This document shows, in pieces, positions 18,108 through 27,566 of a DNA stretch of 35,080 nucleotides (the first letter of the stretch is position 1; each line of letters opens with the position of its first letter). A model generated the notes under the pieces. It saw nothing but the letters and a program-made list of their open reading frames with translations. It did not search any database and was not told the origin of the DNA. The stretch is from NCBI GenBank assembly GCA_902785295.1, contig CACZYK010000032.1, positions 1-35,080 of the forward strand. Direction: 5' to 3'. Both the position numbers and the translations under genes were made by a program. This DNA is from an uncultured Clostridium sp. Lineage in GTDB: Bacteria; Bacillota; Clostridia; Clostridiales; Clostridiaceae.

Positions 18108-18401
18108 ATATTAAATGAATGTCACCCACTCTGCAGATGGTTTTGAAAAGCTTTTAGCTTTGGAAATAAGATTTATGTTGAAAAGTTACAATATATTTAA
18201 AATTTAAAAAGCAATATCCATAAAAATATATATTATAAGAAATAAATAAAAAAATGTAATATACTTGAATAAAATATAGTTTTGTGTTATTCTTATGTCG
18301 TAATCTAAATATATAACTATTTGGGTTATATTTATTTTGGCACAATTTATTAAATAAATGGGAAATAAAAATAATCTATTAGAAAGGGGAGCAGGAGAAT
18401 A
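18108..18401. other. Spacer before the 1800-aa pilin gene
   Basis: AT-rich sequence with no credible gene. A weak promoter is listed separately inside it. Bases 18150-18163 contain an AAAAGCTTTT palindrome of no evident role. Confidence 0.5.
18265..18293 (+). promoter_or_regulatory. Possible promoter of the 1800-aa pilin gene
   Basis: TTGAAT (18265-18270) and TATTCT (18288-18293) are 17 bases apart, each matching four of six consensus bases. It is the best-spaced candidate in this spacer but only a weak one. Confidence 0.35.
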
Positions 18402-21400
18402 ATGAAAAAAAGAAAAAATATTTTCGTAAGAAATCAAAGAAAGTCAATTTTCAAACTAAAAGGTTTTAAACAAGCCCTTTCTTTGATTATGATTTTATTT
18501 ATGTGCTTGGTATTGTTACCAGTAAGACCCATAGAAGCAGTAGGAGAAACATTTAATTCAAACTATATCTATTTAGATGTTAATGGAATGAATAGAAATT
18601 CAAGCTGTAATTTTGAAAATTTTGATAATGTAAAGATAGTTGGTCTAAATGCTGGAGCTTGGACTCCAAGTAAACCAGATGGAAGAGAAACAATCAATGG
18701 AATAGAATACTTTTATTGGAATATAAGTGGCTGGTCTAATACTGATAAGGAATTTGCAATATTGTATAATGATTGGAATACAGCAAATGGTAATGATTGG
18801 GCAAGAACAAATGCAGTTACAACTTTTGATAATGCAAAAGGTAAAGCTTTTTATTGGGATGGTTCAGAAGATGAATATGTAAATAAAAAGCATGTATATA
18901 AATTAATAGAAGGGGTAAGAATAGTTAGCAAAGCTGGAAGTCCATTAAAGTTTGTAGATATGACTGAAACTTTAGGTGAAATAACAGCAGTTTTTGCAAC
19001 AGATGAAAGTTTTTCAGATAAAAGAGATGTTCCTAAAGAAAATGGAGTATTTACAGTTCCACCAGATAATGCAGCTGGAAATGCATATAAATATGTAATG
19101 TTTAAAAGTGGTGATAAAAATATTACTAAAGCATATGAAGTAACTTCAAGTGTTACAGATGGTACAGATATAAATATAAATGAAGGAAATTCAGTTTTAT
19201 ATTATGGAGCAACAGAAAATCCAAATGGAACTAAGTATAGCTATTGGGGTAAGGAAAATACAGCTGACTCAAGTATAAATGATAGAACATTATATTTAGA
19301 TAAGATTAGCTTCTTAAGTAGTGAAGAAACAAAAATACAAATTTGTGCTGGAGACCCAGTAATATTATCACAAGATGCAAATGATGATAAAACATTAAGT
19401 TATACAATGCCATCAGGAACTACACAACAAACAAAAATAACAATTATAAAAAGTGATGGGACTAAATATCATTTTTTCTGGAATGTTTCTGACTTAGATA
19501 ATAATAATGTTGTTACAACTTCTAATAATATAGCACTTGTATCTGGTAAGTATAGTAAAACTTATACTGTTTATTTTGATGCTACTCTTTCAAAACTTTC
19601 TTATGCAGGTGATCAGGGCGGTAATAATGGTGTTGATAAAGCAAACCGTGAAATTCCTAATAGTGATGGAAAGGTTTGGTGTCACGTTTGGAAAAAAGAT
19701 GATAATACTAGTATAAACGCTGATATAGAGATGACAAAAGTTCCAAGTTATAAAAATGGCAATAACATATGGAATGATGTGTATAAGGTTGATTTAGATC
19801 CAAACCAATATGATAAAATAATTTTTTATAGTACTGACAAACTTACTGGAGATACTTCAGCTAAAACAGAAGATTTAGATATTCCTACTAACTTATCCTT
19901 CCCTTGTTTTTATGCAGATAGTAGTGATGATATTATATATTCTAATTCTTTGCGTAAGGGATATTGGAATGAAGTTTATACAATTCGTAATCCAGAACTA
20001 GAAGGTAAAGAAAAAAGTAATAAGGAAGCTGAAAAATCAATAGTAGATATAGATGATACACAAAGTTTTGTAAGAAATACAAAAACTAAGTATGTAAATA
20101 CTACATTTTATGATTTTTATACAGATTATGAATTGAATGGAAATAATAGAGATAGTTATAATCTTGAATCAAATGGAAAGAATATAAATACTCATAGAAT
20201 ATATCAACCATTTAATCAATTTAATCAAGCTCTTAGCAGTTATTATAAAGAAAATCAAGCAACAGACCCTATTTATTGGGGAAACTTCCAAAACTATGTT
20301 GGTAGCAACTATTCTGAGATTGGTCAAAATTTAGATTTATATGGTTATGATAAAAGTGATATTACAAGTAATAATACTACTGCAAAGAATAAATTCTTTT
20401 ATGAACATCATTCTATGTGGGGTGCAGATGGAAAAGAACTTACAGGTAGTGAAGGAAAAAATGCTGTTTTGGATTTGGTAAATCCTAATTTAGATACAAA
20501 TGGAAACTTACAAATAAATACTAATAATGGAACAAAATTAGCACCATATTTTAATGAAAGTTTCTTAGAAGGAAATAATGCTAAAAATACTGTATTAGGA
20601 AAAGTATACAAAGATGTAGAATTCCCATTTACTAAAAAAACTCTAAAAAGTCAAAGTGATCCAAGTAAAACTGGAACAGTAGATTATTGGGAATTTAATA
20701 GTGCAGATACTTCACTAGAGATGAAAAAAGATGCTTCTAAAAATGAATATTATTTAAAAGAAAATAATGCTAAAGTTTGTGGACAAAAACCAGAAGGTAC
20801 AGTAACAACAGATGGAAACTTCTTCCCATTTAATACAACAACTCAAAGTGGTAAAGCTACTCAGTTGAATTATGGATTTGCTATGAAGCTTCAATTTGAT
20901 TTTAAGCTAACAGATACTAAAACAGTTAAAACTAGTAACCAAGAAGAGGTGCCTATTGAATTTAACTTTTCTGGAGATGATGATGTTTGGATATTTATTG
21001 ATGGTAAATTAGCTTTAGATATCGGTGGTGGACATGGTGTAGTTTCAGGAACATTAAACTTTAAAGATAAAAAGTATAATATAAGTAGAATTAAAAATAA
21101 AGATAGAGGATTTACTAGTTATGATAGGAATGCTACTGATAAAGTAAATGGTAGTACAACTGGTTCTTTTGAACTTGATGATAATAAAAAGTCACATACA
21201 TTAACAATGTTTTATATGGAACGTGGTCTTTGGGAGTCTAATATGAGAGTTACATTTAACTTCCCAGATGAAAATAAATTACAAGTAGAAAAACAAGTTG
21301 ATGTAAATAATGTAAATGATGAATTTAAAAGTTGTTTTGACAACGCAAATAAAATGTTTAGCTTCAATATAAAAAATCAAGTTACTTCATATGGAGCATA

Positions 21401-23804
21401 TACCCCAAGTGGTACTTCTCAACAACAAACTTCACTTGTATTTAATGATAGTTTTAAAAATAGTAGCGTATATCCAGTAACTGGAAATGTTTTTGAACAT
21501 TGTTCAAGTAAAGCTGGAAATAATGATGTAGCTCATGGAAACACAGGAAATGTTGATGATCCTTCTGGTTCATATATTGACCAAAGATTGGGAATTATTA
21601 AAAGAGAAGATGGTAACTCATTCGATATATCAAGTGCTAAAAAATATTTGCAATTTGACTTTTATTTCGATGATGCAACATTTGATCCATTAATAGCAAA
21701 TATGTATATTGAATTAGAAGATTCAAGTGGTCAAAAAATAAATGGATGGCTTAGTAGTCAAAATGTTGAAAGTACATTAATGTTAAAAAAGAGAACTTGG
21801 CATACTATATTAGTAAATATTAGCAAATTAACACAAAATTCTAATTTCAATTTTGAAAATTTAATGTATGTTAAGTTTGGTTATAAATATCGTAATGACA
21901 TTTATCTTGATAATGTAATATTTAAATCAGAAGATGTTAAATTATCTGCAACAGGCTTCCAAATAGATGAGAGACTAATACCAGATTATGGTTCTGCCTC
22001 AAGTTCAAGTGGAGATTTAAAAAATGCAAAAGATGCTTTATTTGAGTTAAATGATAAAGATAATACAATTAAGAAGGTTGATTCAGAAGGAAACTTTTTA
22101 TTAGGAAATAATGACATTGCAACATTTAAAAATCAATTTAGAAGAGGAAGTTATATTTCATTAACAGAAGAAGTTAATCCAGATGTATTTTCAACTAAAT
22201 GGACCTTATATGAAAATGGTAGTAACATACAAAACTATGGTACAGGAAATACAATAACTAATCCTCAAGATGCAAATGTTAATAATTTAAAAGAACACGA
22301 TGGTTTAAAAGTAGATGATGGCAGAATAGCAAATGTACCAAATGATCTAGACAAGAGAGTTCCTAATGGTAAGTATGATAAAGCAAGAAAGCCAAATGAT
22401 AATACCATAGTATTTCGTTCTTATAGTGAACCTGATGATGATAATTCAAATATAAATTTGAAGGCTGTTTTTGTGAATACAGTACGTACAGGTAAAATTA
22501 CAATTAAAAAAGATAAAGCATATACACAAGAAGAATTAACAGGAACATATAAATTTAAAGTAACCTTTACAAATGTTGCAGGAATGGCATTAGAGGGAAA
22601 AAATCCAATTGTTATAGAAACTGACCCAATAGAGATAGGTGGAGAATATACTATTAGTGGTATTCCAGCAGGTACAACATATTGTATTGAAGAAGTAATT
22701 GGGGAAACTGATGATTTTAGAGTAGATAGTATTGATAAAGTTGAAGGAAATGACAAAAATGTTAATCTTGATTCACAAAATATGACTGTAACAGGAGTAG
22801 TTGTTGCAGATGAAGATGATACTACAAAGTCAACTTACACATTTAAAAATACTAAGCATAGGAAGATATCTATTGACTTAGAAAAAGAATGGAAAAATAC
22901 AGAAAATATATTAGACAATTCATCACTTCCACAATACATTGATGTTCAATTACAAAGAAGAGTAAAGGGAACAGAGGATGCTTTTACTATAGTACAAGTT
23001 CATGAAAAAGATTATGTAAGAATTGTTGGAGCTTATACTCAATGGAGATATACATTTAAAAACTTAGATAAATCCAACGCAGATGGACATGATTATGAAT
23101 ATAGAATAGTAGAGGTTGAAGTTAATGATATAGATAAAGTAACTTCTGTTAAAAAGAATGGAAGTGATATTACATTAAATGGTCAAAAATACCAAATATC
23201 TGGTGGAAATGTTAATGAATCAGGTTCACAGGCTGACCCTAAATATACAGCTACAATAACAAATAAAAGGATTGGTTCTGGTTCAATAGAAATAACTAAA
23301 GTGGATTTTGAAGATTCAAGTAAGAAATTAAATGGTGCTAAATTTACAATAAAGAAATTAGTAAAAGATGAGGCTGAAACTATTCAAATAGGAAATGATA
23401 AATTTAAGGTAGATACAGGATTTGAAAAACAACCTATAACTACTTCTGATAATGGAATTGCTACATTTAATGAACTAGACCCAGGTTTCTATCAGATAGA
23501 AGAAACAGAAGCTCCAGAAGGATATGTTAAACTAAATTCATCATTTATAATAGAACTTTCTCCAGATGGTGATAGTTTAAAAGTAATTGGTGATAAAAAT
23601 GATGATAAAGTAATAGATAGCTCATTAAATGATAATAAACCTATGTCTATTAAACTAAATGTTTTAAATCCTAAAGGTGCTATACTTCCAATATCAGGAC
23701 TTAAAGGAATTCAATTATATTTATTAATTGGTGTTTTAACTATGCTATTATCAGCAGGAGTTTATACTGTTGTTAAAGTAAGAAAATCTAAAAAAATAAG
23801 CTAA
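18402..23804 (+). CDS. Ancillary/tip pilin with fibro-slime and Cna-B domains
   Basis: An 1800-residue sortase substrate. A long basic signal peptide ends near residue 46 (PIEAVGE). Residues about 50-560 hold Trp- and Tyr-rich beta modules, tentatively carbohydrate-binding-like. Residues about 566-956 match the fibro-slime/PA14-like fold, with the signature SGDDDVWIFIDGKLALDIGG near 856-875. A jelly-roll-like domain (about 1056-1185) resembles the one ending the neighbouring caspase-like protein. Three Cna-B-type domains follow (about 1363-1481, 1486-1623, 1625-1756); the last carries an E-box-like IEETEAPEGY. The sorting signal LPISG starts at 1762, with a hydrophobic stretch and a basic tail. 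An AAGGGGAG site (18385-18391) supports ATG 18402. Its position before the shaft pilin and sortases suggests a tip or minor pilin; sugar or surface binding is inferred. Confidence 0.85.
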   Translation: MKKRKNIFVRNQRKSIFKLKGFKQALSLIMILFMCLVLLPVRPIEAVGETFNSNYIYLDVNGMNRNSSCNFENFDNVKIVGLNAGAWTPSKPDGRETINGIEYFYWNISGWSNTDKEFAILYNDWNTANGNDWARTNAVTTFDNAKGKAFYWDGSEDEYVNKKHVYKLIEGVRIVSKAGSPLKFVDMTETLGEITAVFATDESFSDKRDVPKENGVFTVPPDNAAGNAYKYVMFKSGDKNITKAYEVTSSVTDGTDININEGNSVLYYGATENPNGTKYSYWGKENTADSSINDRTLYLDKISFLSSEETKIQICAGDPVILSQDANDDKTLSYTMPSGTTQQTKITIIKSDGTKYHFFWNVSDLDNNNVVTTSNNIALVSGKYSKTYTVYFDATLSKLSYAGDQGGNNGVDKANREIPNSDGKVWCHVWKKDDNTSINADIEMTKVPSYKNGNNIWNDVYKVDLDPNQYDKIIFYSTDKLTGDTSAKTEDLDIPTNLSFPCFYADSSDDIIYSNSLRKGYWNEVYTIRNPELEGKEKSNKEAEKSIVDIDDTQSFVRNTKTKYVNTTFYDFYTDYELNGNNRDSYNLESNGKNINTHRIYQPFNQFNQALSSYYKENQATDPIYWGNFQNYVGSNYSEIGQNLDLYGYDKSDITSNNTTAKNKFFYEHHSMWGADGKELTGSEGKNAVLDLVNPNLDTNGNLQINTNNGTKLAPYFNESFLEGNNAKNTVLGKVYKDVEFPFTKKTLKSQSDPSKTGTVDYWEFNSADTSLEMKKDASKNEYYLKENNAKVCGQKPEGTVTTDGNFFPFNTTTQSGKATQLNYGFAMKLQFDFKLTDTKTVKTSNQEEVPIEFNFSGDDDVWIFIDGKLALDIGGGHGVVSGTLNFKDKKYNISRIKNKDRGFTSYDRNATDKVNGSTTGSFELDDNKKSHTLTMFYMERGLWESNMRVTFNFPDENKLQVEKQVDVNNVNDEFKSCFDNANKMFSFNIKNQVTSYGAYTPSGTSQQQTSLVFNDSFKNSSVYPVTGNVFEHCSSKAGNNDVAHGNTGNVDDPSGSYIDQRLGIIKREDGNSFDISSAKKYLQFDFYFDDATFDPLIANMYIELEDSSGQKINGWLSSQNVESTLMLKKRTWHTILVNISKLTQNSNFNFENLMYVKFGYKYRNDIYLDNVIFKSEDVKLSATGFQIDERLIPDYGSASSSSGDLKNAKDALFELNDKDNTIKKVDSEGNFLLGNNDIATFKNQFRRGSYISLTEEVNPDVFSTKWTLYENGSNIQNYGTGNTITNPQDANVNNLKEHDGLKVDDGRIANVPNDLDKRVPNGKYDKARKPNDNTIVFRSYSEPDDDNSNINLKAVFVNTVRTGKITIKKDKAYTQEELTGTYKFKVTFTNVAGMALEGKNPIVIETDPIEIGGEYTISGIPAGTTYCIEEVIGETDDFRVDSIDKVEGNDKNVNLDSQNMTVTGVVVADEDDTTKSTYTFKNTKHRKISIDLEKEWKNTENILDNSSLPQYIDVQLQRRVKGTEDAFTIVQVHEKDYVRIVGAYTQWRYTFKNLDKSNADGHDYEYRIVEVEVNDIDKVTSVKKNGSDITLNGQKYQISGGNVNESGSQADPKYTATITNKRIGSGSIEITKVDFEDSSKKLNGAKFTIKKLVKDEAETIQIGNDKFKVDTGFEKQPITTSDNGIATFNELDPGFYQIEETEAPEGYVKLNSSFIIELSPDGDSLKVIGDKNDDKVIDSSLNDNKPMSIKLNVLNPKGAILPISGLKGIQLYLLIGVLTMLLSAGVYTVVKVRKSKKIS

Positions 23805-23880
23805 ATTATAAAGTGTAATATGCCTAAATAAAGAGTCTATCTATTAAAGAGCATTCTTATGTCAAAACAGGTTTATATCG

Positions 23881-23917
23881 ACAAAATATCAAAAAATATC
23901 AAAAAATATCAAAAAAA
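23881..23917 (+). repeat. Phased A-tracts upstream of the major pilin promoter
   Basis: Three 10-bp units ending in ATATC, each with an A-tract, and a fourth A-tract stand about one helical turn apart. They lie directly ahead of the -35 box at 23922. Such phasing is known to bend DNA, and A-rich sequence here can act as an UP element that raises promoter strength. Confidence 0.75.
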
Positions 23918-23921
23918 GTTA

Positions 23922-23950
23922 TTGAAAAATATAGAAAAAAGTGATAAACT
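23922..23950 (+). promoter_or_regulatory. Promoter of the major pilin gene
   Basis: TTGAAA (23922-23927) and TAAACT (23945-23950) are spaced by 17 bases, just downstream of the phased A-tracts. The start point should be near 23957, giving a leader of about 130 bases. Confidence 0.65.
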
Positions 23951-23985
23951 TACGTAGTAAGTAAAAACAAGTAAAAAGATATAAT

Positions 23986-24009
23986 AAGAGATTGTATTTA
24001 CAATTTCTT
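23986..24009 (+). other. 5' leader hairpin of the major pilin mRNA
   Basis: AAGAGATTGT (23986-23995) pairs with ACAATTTCTT (24000-24009) around an ATTT loop, with one G-U pair. There is no T run, so it is not a terminator. Such a leader hairpin could stabilise the pilin mRNA. Confidence 0.5.
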
Positions 24010-24088
24010 TTATATAAATAAATGTTAACTTTGAGAGTAATTTAAACAAGCTCTTAGAAAAAATAAAAAATTTTTGGAGGGAAAAAAT

Positions 24089-25750
24089 ATGAAAGTAAAA
24101 AACAAAATCAAACAAATTCTTTCAATCATTGTCACAGCTATGATGATGATGAGCCTATTTACTGTTAATGCATTTGCAAATAGTACTGGAGTTGGATCAG
24201 AAACATCTATTAATGAAACTGCAACAAAAGGAAAAATAACTATTACAAATCCTGCTAAAGCTCCTAATGCAGTATATACAGCATATAAGGTATTAACTGC
24301 TAATTATGTAGAAGGTCAAAGCACATATTCATATACTGTAGAAAATGCATTTAAGAGTATAATTGATACTGAAGCTGCCCCAAATTCTGACTTAACTGTA
24401 AAATATACAGTTAAAAGAACAGGAAAAATTGTAAATAAAGGAACTGATACAGAAGCAAATAGTTATTTACTTGCAAGAGATATAGAAGAAGTAATAAATA
24501 CTACTGGATTTGATGGTACTAGCCAAGTACTTACAAGTGGAACAGAAAACGAATTACCTATTGGTTACTATGCTGTTTTACAAACTGGTTCATCTGATGG
24601 AGATGCATGGGTTGCAACTGCTCCAATATTAGCAGCAGTTCCAGCATTCGGTAGTTCAGTAGATAAATTCTTCTATAAACAAACAATAGCTCCTAAGGGA
24701 AATGAAATAACTATTGATAAAAATATTGTTCAAGAAACTGTAGGAACAACAGATTTACAATCTAATTATTCAGTAAAAAAAGATGATGCAAGTGTTGGTG
24801 ATATTCTTACTTATGAATTAAAAGCTGATGTACCACATTATACAGTAGAAGGTTCTGAAACTGGAGTTCCAGCATCATATAATGAAAGTAATATAGTATT
24901 TGAATTATTAGATACACTAAGTCAAGGTTTAACATATAAAGCTAATGTTAGAGCGTTAGGACATAAGGTTGATGGTGATAATGGTGAAGATATTACATCT
25001 CAATTAATAGATGTACCAGTTGAATTAACTACTGATCCTACTGCTAATACTGATTTAACTTTTAAATTTACAGGAAATTATTCAAATATAAAAGCTTATA
25101 AATATATAACAATTACTTATCAAGCTAAAGTAAATAAAAATGCTATAATTGGTGGAGATGGTAATAAAAATGAAGTTAAATTACATTATACAGTAAACCC
25201 TTCTAAAAAAACAGAAACTAATACAGATAAAAAAGAAACTGTAACTTATAGCTATAATGTAGCTATTAAAAAGATAGATGCTGCAAATAATGAAATAACA
25301 ACTGATTCTGTAGAATTTGAATTATACAGAAAAGTTAAGGATACTTATGTTCTAGTTAAGAGTCTAGGTAAAGATTCTACTAATGCAACAATTGATTCTT
25401 CTACTGGAAAAATTACTTTTACAGGACATGCTACATTAACAGGTCTTGATGCAGGTGAATATAAGTTAACAGAAGTAAAGGCTCCAAATGGATATACTCT
25501 TCCAGCAAACCCAGACACTTGCTTTACAATAGTTGCAGGTAACACAGATGGAATTTTAAATGGTACTCATACAGTTACAGGAACAACTGTTGATACTGAT
25601 AAATTAACAGTAAAAGTTACAAATACTCAAGGTGTAACTCTTCCTCAAACAGGTGGAGCTGGTACTTGGATGTTCACAATTGGTGGTCTTGTATTAATGG
25701 CTGGAGCAGTTGTAGTATTCATGGCTACTAGAAAGAAAAAAGCTAACTAG
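24089..25750 (+). CDS. Major (shaft) pilin, LPQTG sortase substrate
   Basis: A 553-residue secreted protein with the features of polymerising SpaA/SpaH-type pilins. A signal peptide ends near residue 31 (NAFANS). Lys203 in IAPKGNEITIDKNI sits at the pilin-motif position that a sortase joins to the next subunit. A middle domain (about 205-390) is of the fimbrial isopeptide-forming type. A C-terminal Cna-B domain contains the E-box LTEVKAPNGY with Glu462. LPQTG (518-522), a hydrophobic segment and RKKKAN end the protein. An in-frame TTG at 24074 was rejected because it overlaps the ribosome binding site; GGAGG at 24076-24080 sets ATG 24089. It has its own curved, A-rich promoter and is followed by a terminator before the sortases, fitting high expression. 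It resembles the CppA-type pilins of C. perfringens, but identity cannot be checked here. Confidence 0.9.
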   Translation: MKVKNKIKQILSIIVTAMMMMSLFTVNAFANSTGVGSETSINETATKGKITITNPAKAPNAVYTAYKVLTANYVEGQSTYSYTVENAFKSIIDTEAAPNSDLTVKYTVKRTGKIVNKGTDTEANSYLLARDIEEVINTTGFDGTSQVLTSGTENELPIGYYAVLQTGSSDGDAWVATAPILAAVPAFGSSVDKFFYKQTIAPKGNEITIDKNIVQETVGTTDLQSNYSVKKDDASVGDILTYELKADVPHYTVEGSETGVPASYNESNIVFELLDTLSQGLTYKANVRALGHKVDGDNGEDITSQLIDVPVELTTDPTANTDLTFKFTGNYSNIKAYKYITITYQAKVNKNAIIGGDGNKNEVKLHYTVNPSKKTETNTDKKETVTYSYNVAIKKIDAANNEITTDSVEFELYRKVKDTYVLVKSLGKDSTNATIDSSTGKITFTGHATLTGLDAGEYKLTEVKAPNGYTLPANPDTCFTIVAGNTDGILNGTHTVTGTTVDTDKLTVKVTNTQGVTLPQTGGAGTWMFTIGGLVLMAGAVVVFMATRKKKAN

Positions 25751-25780
25751 TTTTAAACAAAAAAATTAAAGAAAATCTAT

Positions 25781-25817
25781 AAAAAGGGATGGGGGAAACC
25801 TTATCCCTTATTTTTTT
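25781..25817 (+). terminator. Terminator between pilin and sortases
   Basis: AAGGGAT (25784-25790) pairs with ATCCCTT (25803-25809), with further A-T pairing on the outside and seven T residues at 25811-25817. The first sortase starts only 20 bases later and has no promoter of its own that I can see, so partial readthrough is likely. Confidence 0.88.
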
Positions 25818-25836
25818 ATAGAAGTGGAGAGAATTT

Positions 25837-26709
25837 ATGAAAAGAAAGTTGTCAATTATTCTTATGTCATTAATATTTTTATCAGGATTTGGAATTATGC
25901 TTTATCCTGTAATTAGTAATGCTTATATGGAACATCAACAGAAGATTATAATTAACAGTTATGAAAAAAAAGTTGAAAAAATGCCCGAAAATACTAAAAA
26001 TGAAGAGTTAGAGCGTGCAAGTGACTATAATAAACTTTTAATTGGAACTGCTATTGTAACAGACCCTTTTGACCCAGAAGCTCAAAAAAGGCTTGAAGAA
26101 AGCTCTGATTATTTTAATATTTTAAATCTTGACGAAAAAGGTTTAATGGGTTATGTTGTTATTCCTAAAATAGATGTTAATCTTCCTATATATCATGGAA
26201 CTTCTGAGGAGGTTTTGCAAAAAGGGGTTGGGCATTTACAAAACACTTCTCTTCCCGTTGGAGGAGAAAGCACTCATGCTGTATTATCAGGTCATACTGG
26301 TCTTTCTTCTGCAAAGTTATTTACGGATTTGGATAAGCTTGAAGAAGGAAATATATTTTATATAAAAACCTTAGGAGAAACTTTTGCTTATGAAGTAGAC
26401 CAAATAAAAATAGTAGAGCCACATGAAACTTCAGATTTATTAATTGAATCTGATAAAGATTATGTAACATTAGTAACATGTACTCCTTATGGTATAAACT
26501 CTCACCGTTTATTGGTGCGTGGAACTAGAATTCCTTATACAGAAGAAGTTGAAAAAGAGATTAAGAAGGAACAAAAAGAAAATGTAGGAAGCACATGGCG
26601 TGATGAGTACTTTAAGGCATTAGCTATTGGATTAGGTGGATTGGCTATCTTAGGAATTATCTTTATAATAGTTGTACTTATTAAAAAGAAGGGAAGGAAA
26701 AAAGAATGA
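25837..26709 (+). CDS. srtC: Class C (pilus-polymerising) sortase 1
   Basis: A 290-residue membrane transpeptidase expected to cut sorting signals and join pilin subunits. It has the class C layout of an N-terminal membrane segment (about 5-27), an extracellular catalytic domain and a C-terminal membrane segment (about 262-284). The lid motif DPF is at 76-78. The catalytic triad is His153 in SGHTG, Cys215 in TLVTCTPYG and Arg224 in SHRLLVRG. The ribosome binding site is GGAGAG just ahead of ATG 25837. Its stop overlaps the start of sortase 2 by four bases (ATGA). It is closely related to sortase 3 at 27567, sharing a stretch of 32 identical bases near 26167. Of the three it is the only one with all class C hallmarks intact and probably carries the polymerising activity. 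Confidence 0.95.
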   Translation: MKRKLSIILMSLIFLSGFGIMLYPVISNAYMEHQQKIIINSYEKKVEKMPENTKNEELERASDYNKLLIGTAIVTDPFDPEAQKRLEESSDYFNILNLDEKGLMGYVVIPKIDVNLPIYHGTSEEVLQKGVGHLQNTSLPVGGESTHAVLSGHTGLSSAKLFTDLDKLEEGNIFYIKTLGETFAYEVDQIKIVEPHETSDLLIESDKDYVTLVTCTPYGINSHRLLVRGTRIPYTEEVEKEIKKEQKENVGSTWRDEYFKALAIGLGGLAILGIIFIIVVLIKKKGRKKE

Positions 26710-27536
26710 AGCAAAAATTAAAATTGATTTTTGTAGGCTTAATGTTTATATTAGGATTAGTTCTTTTTCTATATCCTTTAGCAAATAAATATGAGAATAA
26801 AGTAGAAGTTGAAGAAACTAAAAAGAATTTTGAAAAAACAGTAGAAAAGCTACATGAAGAATCAAATGATGAAGAAAGTCCTTTAAATAGATTATATAGT
26901 GATATGAAAGCTTATAATGAAAAAATTTATAAAGATAATCAATCAGATTTAAAGGACCCTTGGTCTTATCAACAGAGTAGCTTCGATTTAACTCAGTATG
27001 GAGTTGAAGATAATATAATTGGTTATATTGCAGTTCCTCATATGGAAATAGAGCTTCCAATATATTTAGGTGCAAATACTGATAATATGGCAAAAGGTGC
27101 AGTTCATATGAGCCAAACTTCTCTTCCAATTTGTGATATTGAAATTATGGAAATTGGAGATGAGGTTATCATCAAAAACCTTTGGGAAACTTTAAGATAT
27201 CGAGTTTCAGAGATAAAAATAATTAATCCAACAGATTCTCAAGAAGTTCTTATACAGCCTGGAAAAGATATGGTAACTTTAATAACATGCCATCCATACA
27301 CAAAGAATTATAAAAGATATGTTGTTTATTGTGAAAGAGAAAAAGATAATGAAGAAGAAATAAACAATCAAACAATAAGCACAGAAACTGCTACCTCTTC
27401 AAAAGAAGATAAACCTAAAAAATTGTCAGAATCTCAATACATGATATTATTTGACAGATACTCTCCTTTAGTAGGAGTAATAATAATGGGAATTCTTCTT
27501 ATAATAGTAATAGTTACTGGAAAAAAGAAAAAATAG
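26706..27536 (+). CDS. Class C sortase 2, lacking the catalytic histidine
   Basis: A 276-residue protein with class C sortase layout: N-terminal membrane segment (about 5-24), lid motif DPW (84-86), catalytic Cys195 in TLITCHPY, Arg204, and a C-terminal membrane segment (about 252-272). The stretch that carries the catalytic His in both neighbours is missing. After TSLP (138-141) the text goes IC and then straight to DIEIMEIGDEV, about 21 residues shorter than sortases 1 and 3. The remaining His133 in AVHMSQTS corresponds to a structural His in the neighbours, not the catalytic one. The frame is intact on both sides, so this is an in-frame deletion. The product should be unable to perform normal transpeptidation. 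It may be an inactive remnant or a non-catalytic partner. Translation is coupled to sortase 1 by a four-base overlap. Confidence 0.88.
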   Translation: MKQKLKLIFVGLMFILGLVLFLYPLANKYENKVEVEETKKNFEKTVEKLHEESNDEESPLNRLYSDMKAYNEKIYKDNQSDLKDPWSYQQSSFDLTQYGVEDNIIGYIAVPHMEIELPIYLGANTDNMAKGAVHMSQTSLPICDIEIMEIGDEVIIKNLWETLRYRVSEIKIINPTDSQEVLIQPGKDMVTLITCHPYTKNYKRYVVYCEREKDNEEEINNQTISTETATSSKEDKPKKLSESQYMILFDRYSPLVGVIIMGILLIIVIVTGKKKK

Positions 27537-27566
27537 ACCCAAATTTGTAAGGAGACTTTTTCAGAG

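Noticed and set aside
18337-18350. Sigma-54-like TTGGCAC upstream of the 1800-aa pilin gene
   Set aside because: The matching -12 TTGC element is not present at the required distance.
24074-24088. TTG start adding five residues to the major pilin
   Set aside because: It overlaps the GGAGG ribosome binding site; ATG 24089 has ideal spacing and gives a normal signal peptide.
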